Source: Gammaproteobacteria bacterium
GTDB lineage: Bacteria > Pseudomonadota > Gammaproteobacteria > Enterobacterales > Alteromonadaceae
Length of the DNA: 64,000 nt
Assembly: GCA_018826295.1 (NCBI GenBank)
Contig: JAHJZX010000001.1
Location: 62,001-126,000, forward strand
Direction of reading: 5' to 3'
The position numbers and the translations under genes were made by a program. Numbering within the stretch: position 1 is the first letter of the stretch; each line of letters opens with the position of its first letter. The notes beneath the pieces were generated by a model, which had not been told where the DNA came from, ran no database searches, and worked only from the letters and a program-made list of their open reading frames with translations. Shown here piece after piece: positions 17,852-28,635 of this stretch.

Positions 17852-19654
17852 TTAAAAGCTAAAGGTGGCCAGTACCGGATCATGATCGGACGAGCGGTAC
17901 GGTGTCGGCGCATACAGCTGCTGTTGCTGAGCAGGGCTCTTGTATTCCAGATTGTAATCCAGTATCGCGGGCTCATCAGCATTGATGGCCCAGTGTTGCA
18001 GCTGTATTAGCTTTGCTGCCAGCGCCGGGCTGGCCAGCGCATGGTCTAGCGAGCCGCTACGGCCACGATAAACATAAGAATACTGTTGGCCATCGGCTGC
18101 GCTTAAATACTGCCAGTTTTGTTGTTGCAGCGCCCGTAGCGGATCTTCCTGCCGATAGGCATTTAAATCACCCAAAATAAGCTGCTTATCGGTTTTAACT
18201 CCGGTGGGTGCTGTCGCCAGCCACTGGCTAAGTGCCTTAGCAGACACTGTGCGCAACGGGTTCCAGCAGGCCTGGCCATCCTGCTGATCGGCATTGGCAT
18301 CGGAGGGGTTTTTCGGGCAGCTACCCTTAGATTTAAAGTGATTAATGCTAACGGTTACCAGCTCGTCGGATGCCAGATGGCGAAAGCTTTGTGCCAGTGG
18401 CGGCCGGCTACCCCAATCAAAAGGTTTGTCCAGTAACATCGCCGCTTTGCCCTCAACACTGACGGTTGACGGCCGGTATAATAGTGCCACTTTAATCGCA
18501 TCGTTACCGGGTTGTTCGCTGGTGATAATAAAGCGGTAAGGTTTTGCTGCAACTTTATTCAGTGCTGCAGTGAGTTGTGCTAACGCGCCTTTGGGGCTGT
18601 AGCCGTTGTTTTCTACTTCCAGCAGACCGATTACGTCGGCGTCCAGTGCCGCCAGAGCGCTAATGGTTTTGGCTTGCTGACGCTCAAACTCAGTCGCATT
18701 GCTGGCACCGCGCCGGGTTGGAAATGCCGGCTGTTGACCTTCGCCATTAAAGTAATTCAACACGTTGAAGCTGGCGACACGTAATGCCTTGGCTGGTTTA
18801 GCGTCGGGGGCAGCGGGCCTTGGGTTAGTGTGGGTAAACTGTGGCGTCACAGTTGGCACCAGGCGGTAACCGCGCGCATCTTGCAGCAGGACGCCGGTTA
18901 CGCCAGACACGCTGTCACCCACCCGTAAGCTTTGGTTGGCCGTCAGGCTGAATTTGCCGAAGGTTATGGGGTCGGGGTTTTGTCTCGTCGAGGCATCGTC
19001 CAGCACCAGCATATGCTGCTGTTGTTGCGTGTGATAAAGCCCGGCTGCCGCTTTGCCTGGCAGCATAATATCGGTTGGTACCATTAAGCGGCTGGCGGCC
19101 AGTGTGATTTCGCCGTAACGGGCCAGGTCGTAGCTATCGTTTACTGTCAGTGTCTGCTCAAGCTGGAGCAGGGCACCTTCTAGTTGCTCCCAGCTTTGGC
19201 CCTCAGGCAGCGGCAGGCGCAATGTTACCGGTTGAGCGGTCAGCCCCTGCTGACAGAGTTTAATGTCGGTGATCTGGCTCAGGCTGGTTAAGTTATTGCG
19301 CTCAATCACTGTACCTGTTATTTGCAGTAGTTGTCCGGTTTGATAAATGGCTGCTGCGGTTGCATCGGCAATAAACAGACTGTTGGCGGTGCTGCTACGA
19401 CGGTTTTCTGTGACATTGTTCTCTGTGACATTGTTGTCAGCGCCGCGCAGCACAATGCCGGCAGCGGGACTGTTTTGAAACAACACCGCCGTCACCACAC
19501 CCTGGGTGCTCAGTTGTTGTCCGCTCAGCGGGCTGCTGTCGCCGGTACCCTGAATGTCACTGATAGCCGTAAATTTGGCGTCACAGATCGCCAGGGCTTG
19601 AGCGCTGCACAGCAGGGCAGCAAGCGCAGGTAAAGAAAAGCAGCTGAATTTCAT
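17852..19654 (-). CDS. ExeM/NucH-type extracellular endonuclease
   Basis: The 600-residue protein has a signal peptide (cut near AQALA), an N-terminal OB-fold-like beta region to about residue 280, and a C-terminal endonuclease/exonuclease/phosphatase domain. The latter has RVASFNVLNYFNG, GLLEVENNGY, NHFKSKGSC, LILGDLNAY and the final SSDHDPVLATF, with the His/Asp/Asn catalytic residues of this fold. Family members degrade extracellular DNA for phosphate or biofilm remodelling. There is a tandem NVTENNVTEN duplication around residue 80. The gene lies between prkB and purD. Confidence 0.88.
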   Translation of the reverse strand: MKFSCFSLPALAALLCSAQALAICDAKFTAISDIQGTGDSSPLSGQQLSTQGVVTAVLFQNSPAAGIVLRGADNNVTENNVTENRRSSTANSLFIADATAAAIYQTGQLLQITGTVIERNNLTSLSQITDIKLCQQGLTAQPVTLRLPLPEGQSWEQLEGALLQLEQTLTVNDSYDLARYGEITLAASRLMVPTDIMLPGKAAAGLYHTQQQQHMLVLDDASTRQNPDPITFGKFSLTANQSLRVGDSVSGVTGVLLQDARGYRLVPTVTPQFTHTNPRPAAPDAKPAKALRVASFNVLNYFNGEGQQPAFPTRRGASNATEFERQQAKTISALAALDADVIGLLEVENNGYSPKGALAQLTAALNKVAAKPYRFIITSEQPGNDAIKVALLYRPSTVSVEGKAAMLLDKPFDWGSRPPLAQSFRHLASDELVTVSINHFKSKGSCPKNPSDANADQQDGQACWNPLRTVSAKALSQWLATAPTGVKTDKQLILGDLNAYRQEDPLRALQQQNWQYLSAADGQQYSYVYRGRSGSLDHALASPALAAKLIQLQHWAINADEPAILDYNLEYKSPAQQQQLYAPTPYRSSDHDPVLATFSF

Positions 19655-19754
19655 GAGGATATTTCCGGGCTAAAATTGCAGCCTAGCCTGCGGCGATGAA
19701 CTGCAAATGACAATAACAATACGTTGATTAACCGGCTTGTCGCGTCAGAACAGG

Positions 19755-19776
19755 CTGTTACTGCGAACAGTAACAG
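19755..19776 (-). terminator. UUCG-capped hairpin after purD
   Basis: On the minus strand a nine-base stem CTGTTACTG / CAGTAACAG closes a TTCG tetraloop 11 bp after the purD stop. There is no clear T run, so it may be an mRNA 3' stabiliser or a weak terminator. Confidence 0.55.
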
Positions 19777-19786
19777 CGGTTAAACA

Positions 19787-21073
19787 TTAGTTTTTTTCGC
19801 GGGCAATGGCACGGTAGCCAATGTCGGTGCGGCAAAACATGCCGTCCCAGCTTATTTTATCTGACAGTTGGTAAGCAGCCTGCTGCGCAGCGGTCACGTT
19901 GGCACCTAAGGCTGTGGCGCAGAGTACCCGGCCACCATTGGTCACGACCTGGCCATCTTTTAACTCTGTACCGGCATGAAATACCTTGGCTATGGCTGAA
20001 TCGGCGCCATCCAAACCTGTGATCACTTTACCTTTGGCATAACTGTCAGGATAACCACCGGCTGCCAGCACTACGCCAACAGCGGCATCCTGCGTAAAGT
20101 TAATCTGTTTATCTGCCAGGGCAGTCTTGGTGGCCGCTAAGCACAGCTCTACCAGGTCTGACTGTAAGCGCAACATAATCGGCTGGGTTTCCGGATCGCC
20201 GAAGCGGCAGTTAAATTCCAGTACCTTGGCGCTGCCATCGGGCGCTATCATTAAACCGGCATATAAAAAGCCGGTAAAAACCGTGCCTTCGCTGACCATG
20301 CCGTTCACGGTTGGGTAAATCACGTGTTGCATCACCCAATCATGTACCGCCGGCGTCACCACCGGAGCTGGCGAGTAAGCGCCCATGCCGCCGGTGTTCG
20401 GGCCTTTATCGCCATTGTCACGGGCTTTGTGATCCTGCGATGAGGCAAACGGCAGGGCCGTTTTGCCATCAACCATCACGATAAATGACGCTTCTTCTCC
20501 GGTTAAGAACTCTTCAACGACCACCCGGCTGCCGGCATCACCAAACTTATTGCCGGATAACATATCGTCAATGGCGGCGTCAGCTTCCTGCTGGCTTTGA
20601 GCAATAATTACGCCTTTACCGGCCGCCAGGCCATCGGCTTTAATCACTACCGGCAAGCCCAGGGTTTGCGCAAAGGCTTTAGCCAGCGCAGTGTCGGTAA
20701 ATGTCTGGTAAGCGGCGGTAGGGATTTGGTGGCGGGCTAAAAAGTCTTTCGCAAAAGCCTTAGAGCTTTCCAGCTGGGCTGCAGCCTGGGTTGGGCCGAA
20801 AATGGCCAGACCTTCGGCGCGAAATGCATCTACCACGCCTTTTGCCAGAGGAGCTTCCGGGCCAACAATGGTCAGCGCTATGTCTTCGGCCTTAGCAAAC
20901 GCCAGCAGCGCGGCAACATCATCCGCGGCTATAGCAACATTGTGCAGATTAGCTTCGCGGCCGGTGCCGGCATTTCCCGGCGCGACAAATACCTGGCTCG
21001 CCAGAGGAGACTGTGCCGCTTTCCAGGCCAGAGCATGCTCGCGGCCACCGCCGCCAATTACCAGTACTTTCAT
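19787..21073 (-). CDS. purD: Phosphoribosylamine--glycine ligase
   Basis: The 428-residue ATP-grasp enzyme makes GAR in purine synthesis and matches E. coli PurD (429). It has VIGGGGREHALAWKAAQS at the N terminus, KADGLAAGKGVIIA in the ATP-grasp core, SQDHKARDNGDKGPNTGGMG, and EFNCRFGDPETQ near residue 295. It is not in an operon with purH here. The exported methyltransferase gene ends 27 bp upstream, and a shared transcript with that gene is possible. Confidence 0.97.
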   Translation of the reverse strand: MKVLVIGGGGREHALAWKAAQSPLASQVFVAPGNAGTGREANLHNVAIAADDVAALLAFAKAEDIALTIVGPEAPLAKGVVDAFRAEGLAIFGPTQAAAQLESSKAFAKDFLARHQIPTAAYQTFTDTALAKAFAQTLGLPVVIKADGLAAGKGVIIAQSQQEADAAIDDMLSGNKFGDAGSRVVVEEFLTGEEASFIVMVDGKTALPFASSQDHKARDNGDKGPNTGGMGAYSPAPVVTPAVHDWVMQHVIYPTVNGMVSEGTVFTGFLYAGLMIAPDGSAKVLEFNCRFGDPETQPIMLRLQSDLVELCLAATKTALADKQINFTQDAAVGVVLAAGGYPDSYAKGKVITGLDGADSAIAKVFHAGTELKDGQVVTNGGRVLCATALGANVTAAQQAAYQLSDKISWDGMFCRTDIGYRAIAREKN

Positions 21074-21100
21074 TTAACTTTCCGTCAATTATACAAAATA

Positions 21101-21925
21101 TTATTTAGCCAATGGCTTACGAAACTTCAGTGTCATGCGGTCGCTTTCGCCAATCGCCAGATATTTTTCTCTGTCCTGCTCTTTTAACCGCAGCACAGGT
21201 GGCAGGCTCCAGACACCGCCCGGATGATCCGCACTGTCTTTCGGGTTAGCATTGATATCGCTTTGTGCTTCTAAAACAAAACCGGCCTGCTGTGCCAGTT
21301 TCACCGTCAGTTTTTCCGGGAAATAGCCGGATTTTATCCAGTCACCAACCATTTTGTCCTCTGGCAGCCTATGCTCTACTACGCCCAGCACACCACCAGG
21401 TTTAAGCGCGCTGTAAAACTGTTTAAAGCTGTTGAGCAAGGCGTCTTCACCACCCTGGTTATACCAGTTATGCAAGTTACGGAAGGTCAGCACGACGTCA
21501 GCACTACCTGCCGGTGCTATGGTATTACTATTGGTTGGTGCAAATTCAGTTAGCTGTACCCGGCTGAATACCGGGTTGGCCGCCAGTTTTTCTACAAAGC
21601 CGGCGCGGCTGCGTTTGTAGTAGTCTGAAGTGCTGTCGGCCGGAAAGTGCGCGGCATATAAAGTGCCATGTGCTGCCAGTAACGGGGCCAGAATTTCGGT
21701 ATACCAGCCGCCGCCAGGGGAAATTTCAACAACGGTGCTGTTTGGCGTTACGTCAAAAAACGCCAGCGTGGCGGCCGGGTTACGGTATTTGTCGCGCTCG
21801 GCGTTGGCAGCAGTGCGGCTTGGATGATCAACCGCCAGTTGTAAGGCTTCGGTGTTGCTGTCAGCGCTCGACAGCGGGCTTAACAGTAAAGCAGATAACG
21901 CAACGGCAAGTTTTATTGTTTTCAT
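21101..21925 (-). CDS. Exported SAM-methyltransferase-like protein
   Basis: The 274-residue protein carries a clear signal peptide (ALSALLLSPLSSA). A class I methyltransferase core follows: VVEISPGGGWYTEILAPLL (motif I), DVVLTFRNLHNW (motif IV) and KPGGVLGVVEHR. It belongs to a family of predicted methyltransferases found behind export signals. SAM is not known to be available in the periplasm, so the activity is doubtful. It may bind another ligand or act as a lyase. It lies 27 bp upstream of purD on the same strand. Confidence 0.75.
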   Translation of the reverse strand: MKTIKLAVALSALLLSPLSSADSNTEALQLAVDHPSRTAANAERDKYRNPAATLAFFDVTPNSTVVEISPGGGWYTEILAPLLAAHGTLYAAHFPADSTSDYYKRSRAGFVEKLAANPVFSRVQLTEFAPTNSNTIAPAGSADVVLTFRNLHNWYNQGGEDALLNSFKQFYSALKPGGVLGVVEHRLPEDKMVGDWIKSGYFPEKLTVKLAQQAGFVLEAQSDINANPKDSADHPGGVWSLPPVLRLKEQDREKYLAIGESDRMTLKFRKPLAK

Positions 21926-22094
21926 GTTCGCGGTTCCCTGTTGTTAAAGTGGCGCTAGTGTAGCAAAACAAAGCAGAAAAAGCAGGCGGGCTGATCGCTT
22001 AATCGGGCATAGTTAGATGGCCAGACTGCTATTTTCTCATCAACAATTGCTTTTGGCTGTGGTAGAATGCCCGCCCTTTAACGCGGGAAGCCTT

Positions 22095-22847
22095 ATGTTA
22101 GACCAGATCCGAATTATTCTTGTTGGCACTACCCACACCGGCAATATTGGCTCGGTAGCCCGTGCTATGAAAACCATGGGCCTGTCACAATTGTATTTAG
22201 TGGCACCTAAAGAGCTGCCCGATGGCCAGGCCTATGCTTTATCTGCTGGTGCCAGTGATATTCTGGCCAATGCCAAAGTATTTGATACCCTGCAACAGGC
22301 GATAACAGATTGCGCGTTAGTGGTTGGCAGCAGTGCGCGTTCACGCACCTTAAGCTGGCCAATGCTGGAGCCGCGTGAATGTGGCGTTAAAGCCGTGCAG
22401 GAAGGCGCAAAGCATCCGGTAGCGCTGGTGTTTGGCCGTGAAAGCAGTGGTTTAACTAACGAAGAGCTGCAGCTGTGCAACTATCATGTTTGCATAGCCG
22501 CCAACCCGGAATACAGCTCATTAAATCTGGCGATGGCGGTGCAGATTGTAACCTATGAAGTCCGTATGGCCTGGTTGCAACAACAAGCATTGCAACAATC
22601 GCAGCCTGAGTCAGACGACGAGGTGGCTTATCCGAGCAATGAGCAAATGCTGAATTTTTATCAGCATTTAGAAGATACCTTAAATGAAACCGGCTTTATT
22701 ATTAAGCAGCACCCCGGCGTAGTAATGACAAAACTAAAGCGGCTGTTTACCCGGGCCCGGCCGGAAGAAGCCGAATATAACATACTGCGCGGCATCTTAA
22801 CCTCGGTGCAGCGTTTTGGCCGCAAGGCACAGGGCGAAAAGGAGTAA
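22095..22847 (+). CDS. trmJ: tRNA (cytidine/uridine-32-2'-O)-methyltransferase TrmJ
   Basis: The 250-residue SPOUT methyltransferase modifies position 32 of the tRNA anticodon loop. The start giving [20 protein letters not shown] aligns with E. coli TrmJ (246 residues). An upstream ATG at 22017 is rejected because a TGGTAGAAT extended -10 lies within that extension. Visible features are [27 protein letters not shown] and [15 protein letters not shown] of the knotted fold, and a C-terminal [14 protein letters not shown]. cysE starts 3 bp after its stop codon. Confidence 0.95.
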   Translation: MLDQIRIILVGTTHTGNIGSVARAMKTMGLSQLYLVAPKELPDGQAYALSAGASDILANAKVFDTLQQAITDCALVVGSSARSRTLSWPMLEPRECGVKAVQEGAKHPVALVFGRESSGLTNEELQLCNYHVCIAANPEYSSLNLAMAVQIVTYEVRMAWLQQQALQQSQPESDDEVAYPSNEQMLNFYQHLEDTLNETGFIIKQHPGVVMTKLKRLFTRARPEEAEYNILRGILTSVQRFGRKAQGEKE

Positions 22848-22850
22848 GGC

Positions 22851-23660
22851 ATGTTTTCTGGTATCAAAGAAGATATCAAAAGTGTGTTTGAGCGGGATCC
22901 GGCCGCGCGCAGCAGCTTTGAAGTTTTAACCAATTACCCCGGCCTGCATGCTATCTGGTGGCATCGCGTTAGCCATAAATTGTGGCGGGCCAACTGGAAA
23001 TGGCTGGCACGCTTTTTAAGCACCCTGGCGCGTTGGTTAACCGGGGTAGAAATTCATCCGGGCGCGAAGATTGGCCGGCGCTTTTTTATTGACCACGGCA
23101 TGGGCGTTGTGATCGGCGAAACCGCTGAGATTGGCGATGATGTGACGTTGTACCACGGTGTCACGCTGGGCGGTACCAGTTGGAACCCGGGTAAGCGTCA
23201 TCCCACTTTAGCCAATGGCGTAGTTATTGGGGCCGGTGCCAAAGTACTGGGGCCGTTACAGGTTGGCGAAAATGCCCGTATTGGCTCTAATGCGGTGGTG
23301 GTTAAAGATGTGCCGGCCGGCGCGACTGTCGTCGGTATTCCCGGCCGTATTGTCGCCAGGGCAGACGCTGAGGTGAGTGCAGAGCGCAAACAACTGGCGC
23401 AGAAGTTTGGCTTTGATGCTTATGCCGTTTCGGCCGACAACCCGGACCCGGTAGCCAATGCTATTGGCCGGATGCTGGATCATATCCAGCTGCTTGATAC
23501 CAAAGTAGGCGAGTTGTGCCACAGCGTAAACCAACTCGGTGGCAATGTCTGCGAAGAAGTCCCTACCGTTACCATTGATGAAGAAGATTTTAAGCTGGCA
23601 GAAAAGCGCGCGGCAGAAGCACGCAAACGTGACGTTGAAGCCTTTGATCCTAACATCTAG
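22851..23660 (+). CDS. cysE: Serine O-acetyltransferase
   Basis: The 269-residue enzyme makes O-acetylserine, the cysteine precursor. Left-handed beta-helix hexapeptides run from [19 protein letters not shown] to [27 protein letters not shown], with the catalytic His in [13 protein letters not shown]. The N-terminal helical part is of the short, SrpG/NifP-like type. The long C-terminal tail (residues 180-269) has the sequence [13 protein letters not shown]. Placement between trmJ and the isc operon fits supply of cysteine for IscS. Confidence 0.95.
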   Translation: MFSGIKEDIKSVFERDPAARSSFEVLTNYPGLHAIWWHRVSHKLWRANWKWLARFLSTLARWLTGVEIHPGAKIGRRFFIDHGMGVVIGETAEIGDDVTLYHGVTLGGTSWNPGKRHPTLANGVVIGAGAKVLGPLQVGENARIGSNAVVVKDVPAGATVVGIPGRIVARADAEVSAERKQLAQKFGFDAYAVSADNPDPVANAIGRMLDHIQLLDTKVGELCHSVNQLGGNVCEEVPTVTIDEEDFKLAEKRAAEARKRDVEAFDPNI

Positions 23661-23689
23661 TTAAACACGGGATTGAACCTTAGCGCACA

Positions 23690-23748
23690 ATACCCGACTA
23701 AAATACTAGGCTATTAATACTTGACTAAAATAGTCAGGAAAGTACAAT
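23690..23748 (+). promoter_or_regulatory. isc promoter with two type-1 IscR boxes
   Basis: Two copies of the IscR type-1 pattern (ATAC-YYGACTAAAATA-) lie at 23690-23714 and 23717-23741. The second overlaps the -35 TTGACT (23721-23726). The -10 TACAAT is at 23743-23748, 16 bp away. This is the arrangement by which holo-IscR represses its own operon. The call rests on similarity to the E. coli consensus. Confidence 0.8.
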
Positions 23749-23775
23749 AGCGCCAATATTTTCGGGGGGCAAACT

Positions 23776-24258
23776 ATGCGACTGACATCGAAAGGCCGCT
23801 ACGCGGTAACGGCTATGCTGGACGTGGCTTTGCATACCAGCAGTGGCCCGGTGCCGCTGGCTGATATTTCCGAGCGTCAGGGTATTTCGCTGTCCTATCT
23901 GGAACAACTGTTTGCCCGTCTGCGTAAGCAAGGCTTAGTCAGCAGTGTACGTGGCCCGGGTGGCGGCTATCAGTTAGGCCGTGAAGCCGGCCAAATCTCA
24001 GTGTCGGACGTGATCAGTGCTGTAGATGAGTCGGTCGATGCCACCCGCTGTCAGGGCAAGTCAGATTGCCATAGCGGTACCCGCTGCTTAACCCACACGC
24101 TGTGGAGCGATTTAAGCAACCGTATTGAAGATTTTCTTACCAGTATTACGCTGGGTGAGCTGGTTAACCAGCAAGATGTACAACACGTGGCAAAGCGGCA
24201 AAAAAACCGCATTGTGAAAAACCCGGCAACTGATATCGAAGTCAGCTGCCAGCTGTAG
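23776..24258 (+). CDS. iscR: Fe-S cluster regulator IscR
   Basis: The 160-residue Rrf2 regulator begins [20 protein letters not shown], with the winged helix over residues 1-80. The three cluster cysteines are visible in [18 protein letters not shown] near residues 95-110. It senses [2Fe-2S] status and represses the isc operon through the type-1 boxes just upstream. A GGGGGG box precedes the ATG. It is the first gene of an unbroken seven-gene operon. Confidence 0.97.
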   Translation: MRLTSKGRYAVTAMLDVALHTSSGPVPLADISERQGISLSYLEQLFARLRKQGLVSSVRGPGGGYQLGREAGQISVSDVISAVDESVDATRCQGKSDCHSGTRCLTHTLWSDLSNRIEDFLTSITLGELVNQQDVQHVAKRQKNRIVKNPATDIEVSCQL

Positions 24259-24275
24259 GCAACACGGAGCAAACA

Positions 24276-25490
24276 ATGAAGCTACCTATTTATCTGGACT
24301 ATGCTGCAACTACCCCGGTCGATCCGCGGGTAGCAGAGAAGATGATGCAGTTTTTAACGATGGACGGTGAGTTTGGTAACCCGGCCTCGCGCTCGCATCG
24401 CTTTGGCTGGCAGGCAGAAGAAGCGGTAGAAATTGCCCGTAGCCAGATTGCTGAACTGGTTAACGCCGACCCGCGTGAAATTGTATTTACCTCTGGCGCA
24501 ACAGAATCAAATAACCTGGCAATTAAAGGCGCTGCCGACTTTTACCGCAAAAAAGGCAAACACCTGATTACGGTAAAAACCGAGCATAAAGCGACCTTAG
24601 ACACTATGCGTCAGCTGGAGCGCGAAGGTTACGACGTAACCTATCTGGAGCCGCAAACCGACGGTTTAATCACCCTTGCCATGCTGGAAGCGGCCATTCG
24701 CCCTGACACCAGCGTGATTAGCGTGATGTTTGTAAATAACGAAATTGGTGTCGTGCAGGACATCGCCGCTATCGGCGAGCTGTGCCGTAGCAAAGGCATT
24801 ATTTTTCATGTTGACGCTGCACAGGCGGCAGGCAAGATAGATATTGACCTGCAGGCATTAAAAGTCGACCTAATGTCATTTTCAGCCCACAAAGCCTACG
24901 GCCCTAAAGGTATAGGTGCACTTTTTGTGCGCCGTAAACCACGTATTCGCTTAGAAGCGCAGATGCACGGTGGTGGCCACGAACGTGGTATGCGTTCAGG
25001 TACTTTACCAACGCACCAGATCGTGGGCATGGGCGAGGCATTCCGTATTGCTAAGCTGGAAATGCATGACGAAATTCAGCGCATCAGCGTACTGCGCGAT
25101 CGTTTATTAAACGGTGTTAAAGATATTGAACAGGTATTTTTAAACGGTAACCGTGAACAACGCGTACCGCAGATCACCAATATCAGCTTTAACTACGTTG
25201 AAGGTGAGTCACTGATAATGGCTTTAAAAGATATCGCTGTGTCGTCGGGTTCGGCCTGTACCTCAGCCAGTTTAGAGCCATCTTATGTATTGCGTGCTTT
25301 AGGCATGAGCGACGAACTGGCGCACAGTTCTATCCGTTTTAGCATTGGCCGCTTTACGACTGAACAGCAGATCGACCATACGATAAAAATAGTGCATCAG
25401 GCGATAGAAAAACTGCGCGCAATGTCACCGTTGTGGGATATGTACAAAGACGGTATCGATTTAAACACTGTGGCCTGGGTTGCGCACTAA
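24276..25490 (+). CDS. iscS: Cysteine desulfurase IscS
   Basis: The 404-residue PLP enzyme takes sulfur from cysteine for Fe-S assembly and tRNA thiolation, matching E. coli IscS in length. It has [18 protein letters not shown] at the N terminus, [14 protein letters not shown], the PLP lysine in [18 protein letters not shown], and the mobile-loop catalytic Cys in [19 protein letters not shown]. It follows iscR by 17 bp and iscU follows after 29 bp. Confidence 0.98.
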   Translation: MKLPIYLDYAATTPVDPRVAEKMMQFLTMDGEFGNPASRSHRFGWQAEEAVEIARSQIAELVNADPREIVFTSGATESNNLAIKGAADFYRKKGKHLITVKTEHKATLDTMRQLEREGYDVTYLEPQTDGLITLAMLEAAIRPDTSVISVMFVNNEIGVVQDIAAIGELCRSKGIIFHVDAAQAAGKIDIDLQALKVDLMSFSAHKAYGPKGIGALFVRRKPRIRLEAQMHGGGHERGMRSGTLPTHQIVGMGEAFRIAKLEMHDEIQRISVLRDRLLNGVKDIEQVFLNGNREQRVPQITNISFNYVEGESLIMALKDIAVSSGSACTSASLEPSYVLRALGMSDELAHSSIRFSIGRFTTEQQIDHTIKIVHQAIEKLRAMSPLWDMYKDGIDLNTVAWVAH

Positions 25491-25519
25491 GCGCACTGGC
25501 TGCATAAGAGGTAACTATC

Positions 25520-25903
25520 ATGGCATACAGTAATAAAGTCATCGACCACTATGAAAACCCGCGTAACGTTGGTTCTTTTGATAAAGACGAAGCTGGTGTA
25601 GCGACCGGTATGGTTGGCGCTCCGGCGTGCGGCGATGTGATGAAACTACAAATTAAGGTTAATAATCAAGGCATTATTGAAGATGCTAAGTTTAAAACCT
25701 ATGGTTGTGGCAGTGCCATTGCCTCCAGCTCACTGGTAACTGAGTGGGTAAAAGGTAAAAGCCTGGATGAAGCTCAGCTGATTAAGAATACTGACATTGC
25801 GCAGGAGCTGGCATTGCCTCCGGTAAAAATTCACTGCTCCATTTTGGCAGAAGATGCCATTAAAGCCGCTATTGCCGATTATAAGCAAAAGCAGGGGAGT
25901 TAA
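25520..25903 (+). CDS. iscU: Fe-S scaffold IscU
   Basis: The 127-residue scaffold has the three ligand cysteines in GAPACGDVMKLQ, YGCGSAIASSS and KIHCSILAEDA. The HscA recognition motif LPPVK is present just before the third. It receives sulfur from IscS and iron, and passes clusters on with HscBA. Confidence 0.98.
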   Translation: MAYSNKVIDHYENPRNVGSFDKDEAGVATGMVGAPACGDVMKLQIKVNNQGIIEDAKFKTYGCGSAIASSSLVTEWVKGKSLDEAQLIKNTDIAQELALPPVKIHCSILAEDAIKAAIADYKQKQGS

Positions 25904-25909
25904 GGGTTT

Positions 25910-26233
25910 ATGGCCATTTCGATGACAACGGCTGCCGCAGAACGGGTACGCAGCTTTTTGCATAACCGCGGTAAAGGTATTGGCTTGCGGGTGGGCGTAA
26001 AAACCACCGGTTGCTCTGGCCTGGCGTATGTGCTGGAGTTCGTTGATACATTGAACGACGATGATCAGGTGTTTGAACATGACGACCTGAAGTTAATTGT
26101 TGATGGCAAAAGTCTGGTGTATATCGACGGTACACAACTGGATTTTACCAAAGAAGGTTTAAACGAAGGCTTTAAGTTTAACAACCCGAACGTCAATGGC
26201 GAATGTGGTTGTGGCGAAAGTTTTACCGTATAA
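25910..26233 (+). CDS. iscA: A-type Fe-S carrier IscA
   Basis: The 107-residue carrier has the A-type cysteines in [13 protein letters not shown] and the C-terminal GECGCGESF. It starts 6 bp after iscU and transfers clusters to apo-proteins. Confidence 0.97.
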   Translation: MAISMTTAAAERVRSFLHNRGKGIGLRVGVKTTGCSGLAYVLEFVDTLNDDDQVFEHDDLKLIVDGKSLVYIDGTQLDFTKEGLNEGFKFNNPNVNGECGCGESFTV

Positions 26234-26248
26234 AACTGTAAGGGCCGG

Positions 26249-26773
26249 ATGAACTATTTTCAGTTGTTTCAGCTGCCGGAAAAATTCGATCTCGATTTAA
26301 CCGAGCTCGGATCGCGCTATCTCAGATTGCAAAAGCAGTTTCATCCAGACCAGCATGCTGCCGGCTCAGAGCGCGATAAACTGCTGGCCGTGCAGCACAC
26401 AGCCAATATCAACGATGCTTATCACAGCCTTAAGCAGCCGTTATTGCGGGCCGAACACTTGCTGGCGCTACGCGGGCTAAAAATCAGCCAGGAGCAACGC
26501 AGCTTCACCGACCCGGCCTTCCTGATGCAACAAATGGAACTGCGTGAACAATTGGCAGACATTGAACACAGTGATGATGCCGACGCCGTGATAGTGAATA
26601 TTGAACAACTGCTACAGCAACAAAAAAAACAATTACAGCAGCAGTTAGCAACGGCGCTCGATGCCGTCAGCCATGAGCAGGACCAGTTGGCTGCCGAGCT
26701 TATTCGTAAACTAAAATTCTTTTATAAGCTTGAGCAGGAGCTTGAGCTTATCGAACAGCAACTACAAGACTAA
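26249..26773 (+). CDS. hscB: Fe-S co-chaperone HscB
   Basis: The 174-residue J-protein has the HPD signature in [19 protein letters not shown] at residues ~28-46, then a helical C-terminal domain rich in Gln that contacts IscU. It stimulates the ATPase of HscA. Its place between iscA and hscA is the canonical one. Confidence 0.96.
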   Translation: MNYFQLFQLPEKFDLDLTELGSRYLRLQKQFHPDQHAAGSERDKLLAVQHTANINDAYHSLKQPLLRAEHLLALRGLKISQEQRSFTDPAFLMQQMELREQLADIEHSDDADAVIVNIEQLLQQQKKQLQQQLATALDAVSHEQDQLAAELIRKLKFFYKLEQELELIEQQLQD

Positions 26774-26781
26774 ACAACACT

Positions 26782-28632
26782 ATGGCGTTATTACAGATCG
26801 CAGAGCCCGGACAAAGCGCTGCGCCGCATCAGCACAAGCTGGCGGCCGGTATTGATCTTGGCACCACCAATTCATTAGTCGCTACTGTGCGCAGCGGCGA
26901 AGCCAATACGCTGAAAAATACCGAGGGCCGCGATATGCTGCCCTCGGTAGTACGCTACAGTGCTGAAGGCGTAACCGTGGGTGATGCGGCTATGCAGGCC
27001 GCCGACAACGATGCTGAAAATACCATAGTGTCGGTGAAGCGCTTAATGGGTAAAGGCTATAGCGAAACGCTGGCGCTAAATGACAAAGTGCCTTACCGGC
27101 TGGTTGATCAACAGGGACTGGTCGCGATAGACACTGCACTGGGCGTAAAAAATCCGGTAGAGGTGTCGGCTGAAATTCTGGCTACGTTGGCTAATACTGC
27201 CAGTGAAACCCTCGGTGGCGAGCTAAATGGTGTGGTGATTACCGTGCCGGCTTATTTTGATGATGCCCAGCGCCAGGCCACCAAGGATGCCGCTAAGCTG
27301 GCAGGTTTAACCGTATTACGTTTGCTGAACGAACCCACAGCCGCTGCGCTGGCCTACGGCCTTGATTCTGGCCAGGAAGGCGTTATTGCCGTGTACGATT
27401 TAGGCGGTGGCACCTTTGATATTTCTATCTTACGGTTGCGTCGCGGCGTATTTGAAGTGCTGGCTACCGGCGGCGACTCGGCGCTGGGTGGGGATGACTT
27501 TGATCATGCGTTGGTTAGCTGGATGCAACAGCAGGCCGGAGTCAGCAACCTTAGTCATCAACAAATGCGTCAGTATTTAACGCTGGCCCGTTCAGTTAAA
27601 GAGCAACTTAGTGCCACCGACACAGTAAACTTTAGCCTGCCTGGCACGCAGCAGCAGGCTGAGCTTAGCCGGGCTGAATTTAACCAGTTAATTAGCCCTT
27701 TAGTGAAGAAAACCAGCCGGGCTTGCCGTCAGGTTTTGCGTGATGCCGGCTTAACGGCTGCTGATATTGCTACCGTGGTAATGGTTGGCGGTTCAACCCG
27801 GGTGCCTTTAGTGCGCAGCGAAGTGGCAGCATTTTTTGGCTCTGAGCCACTGACGTCAATCGACCCGGATAAGGTCGTGGCGTTGGGCGCAGCTATTCAG
27901 GCTAACGTACTGGTAGGCAACAAAGCTGAAGCTGACACCCTGTTGCTGGATGTGATCCCGTTGTCATTGGGCCTGGAAACTATGGGCGGGCTTACCGAAA
28001 AAATTATCCCGCGTAATACCGTGATACCAGTGGCACGGGCGCAGGAATTTACCACCTTTAAAGATGGCCAGACTGCAATGGCGCTGCATGTAGTGCAGGG
28101 TGAGCGCGAGCTGGTAGAGAACTGCCGTTCTCTGGCGCGCTTTGAACTGCGGGGTATACCGCCAATGCCGGCTGGTGGTGCTCATATCCGCGTCACCTTT
28201 CAGGTCGATGCAGATGGCTTACTCAGTGTCAGCGCTCAGGAAAAGTCGACCGGAGTGCAGGCCAATATTCAGGTGAAGCCGTCTTACGGCCTTAGCGATG
28301 ATCAGGTGGCTGACATGCTTAAAGGCTCAATGCAGTATGCCCGTCAGGATATGCAGCAACGGCTGTTGCGTGAGCAACAAGTTGAAGCCGAACGGGTACT
28401 TGAAGCCGTGGGCCAGGCGTTAAAAGCCGATGCAGCACTGCTTAGCGCAGCAGAATTTGCCAACATTGAACAGGCACTGGCGCAATTGGCAAAAATTAAG
28501 CAAGGTGACGATACGGCTGCCATTAAAGCCGCCATTGAACACACCAATACATTAACCGATGATTTTGCCGCCCGGCGTATGGACCAGTCTATCCGCCAGG
28601 CGCTAAAAGGCCATAACGTGGACGAGGTATAA
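26782..28632 (+). CDS. hscA: Fe-S chaperone HscA
   Basis: The 616-residue Hsp70 equals E. coli HscA in length. It has [51 protein letters not shown] and [12 protein letters not shown] in the ATPase domain, and a substrate domain ending with a helical lid. It uses ATP to release clusters from IscU through the LPPVK motif. Confidence 0.97.
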   Translation: MALLQIAEPGQSAAPHQHKLAAGIDLGTTNSLVATVRSGEANTLKNTEGRDMLPSVVRYSAEGVTVGDAAMQAADNDAENTIVSVKRLMGKGYSETLALNDKVPYRLVDQQGLVAIDTALGVKNPVEVSAEILATLANTASETLGGELNGVVITVPAYFDDAQRQATKDAAKLAGLTVLRLLNEPTAAALAYGLDSGQEGVIAVYDLGGGTFDISILRLRRGVFEVLATGGDSALGGDDFDHALVSWMQQQAGVSNLSHQQMRQYLTLARSVKEQLSATDTVNFSLPGTQQQAELSRAEFNQLISPLVKKTSRACRQVLRDAGLTAADIATVVMVGGSTRVPLVRSEVAAFFGSEPLTSIDPDKVVALGAAIQANVLVGNKAEADTLLLDVIPLSLGLETMGGLTEKIIPRNTVIPVARAQEFTTFKDGQTAMALHVVQGERELVENCRSLARFELRGIPPMPAGGAHIRVTFQVDADGLLSVSAQEKSTGVQANIQVKPSYGLSDDQVADMLKGSMQYARQDMQQRLLREQQVEAERVLEAVGQALKADAALLSAAEFANIEQALAQLAKIKQGDDTAAIKAAIEHTNTLTDDFAARRMDQSIRQALKGHNVDEV

Positions 28633-28635
28633 CAG

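Noticed and set aside
19406-19435. 15-bp tandem duplication (NVTENNVTEN) in the nuclease gene
   Set aside because: Only two copies in a surface loop, in frame; too small to imply phase variation.
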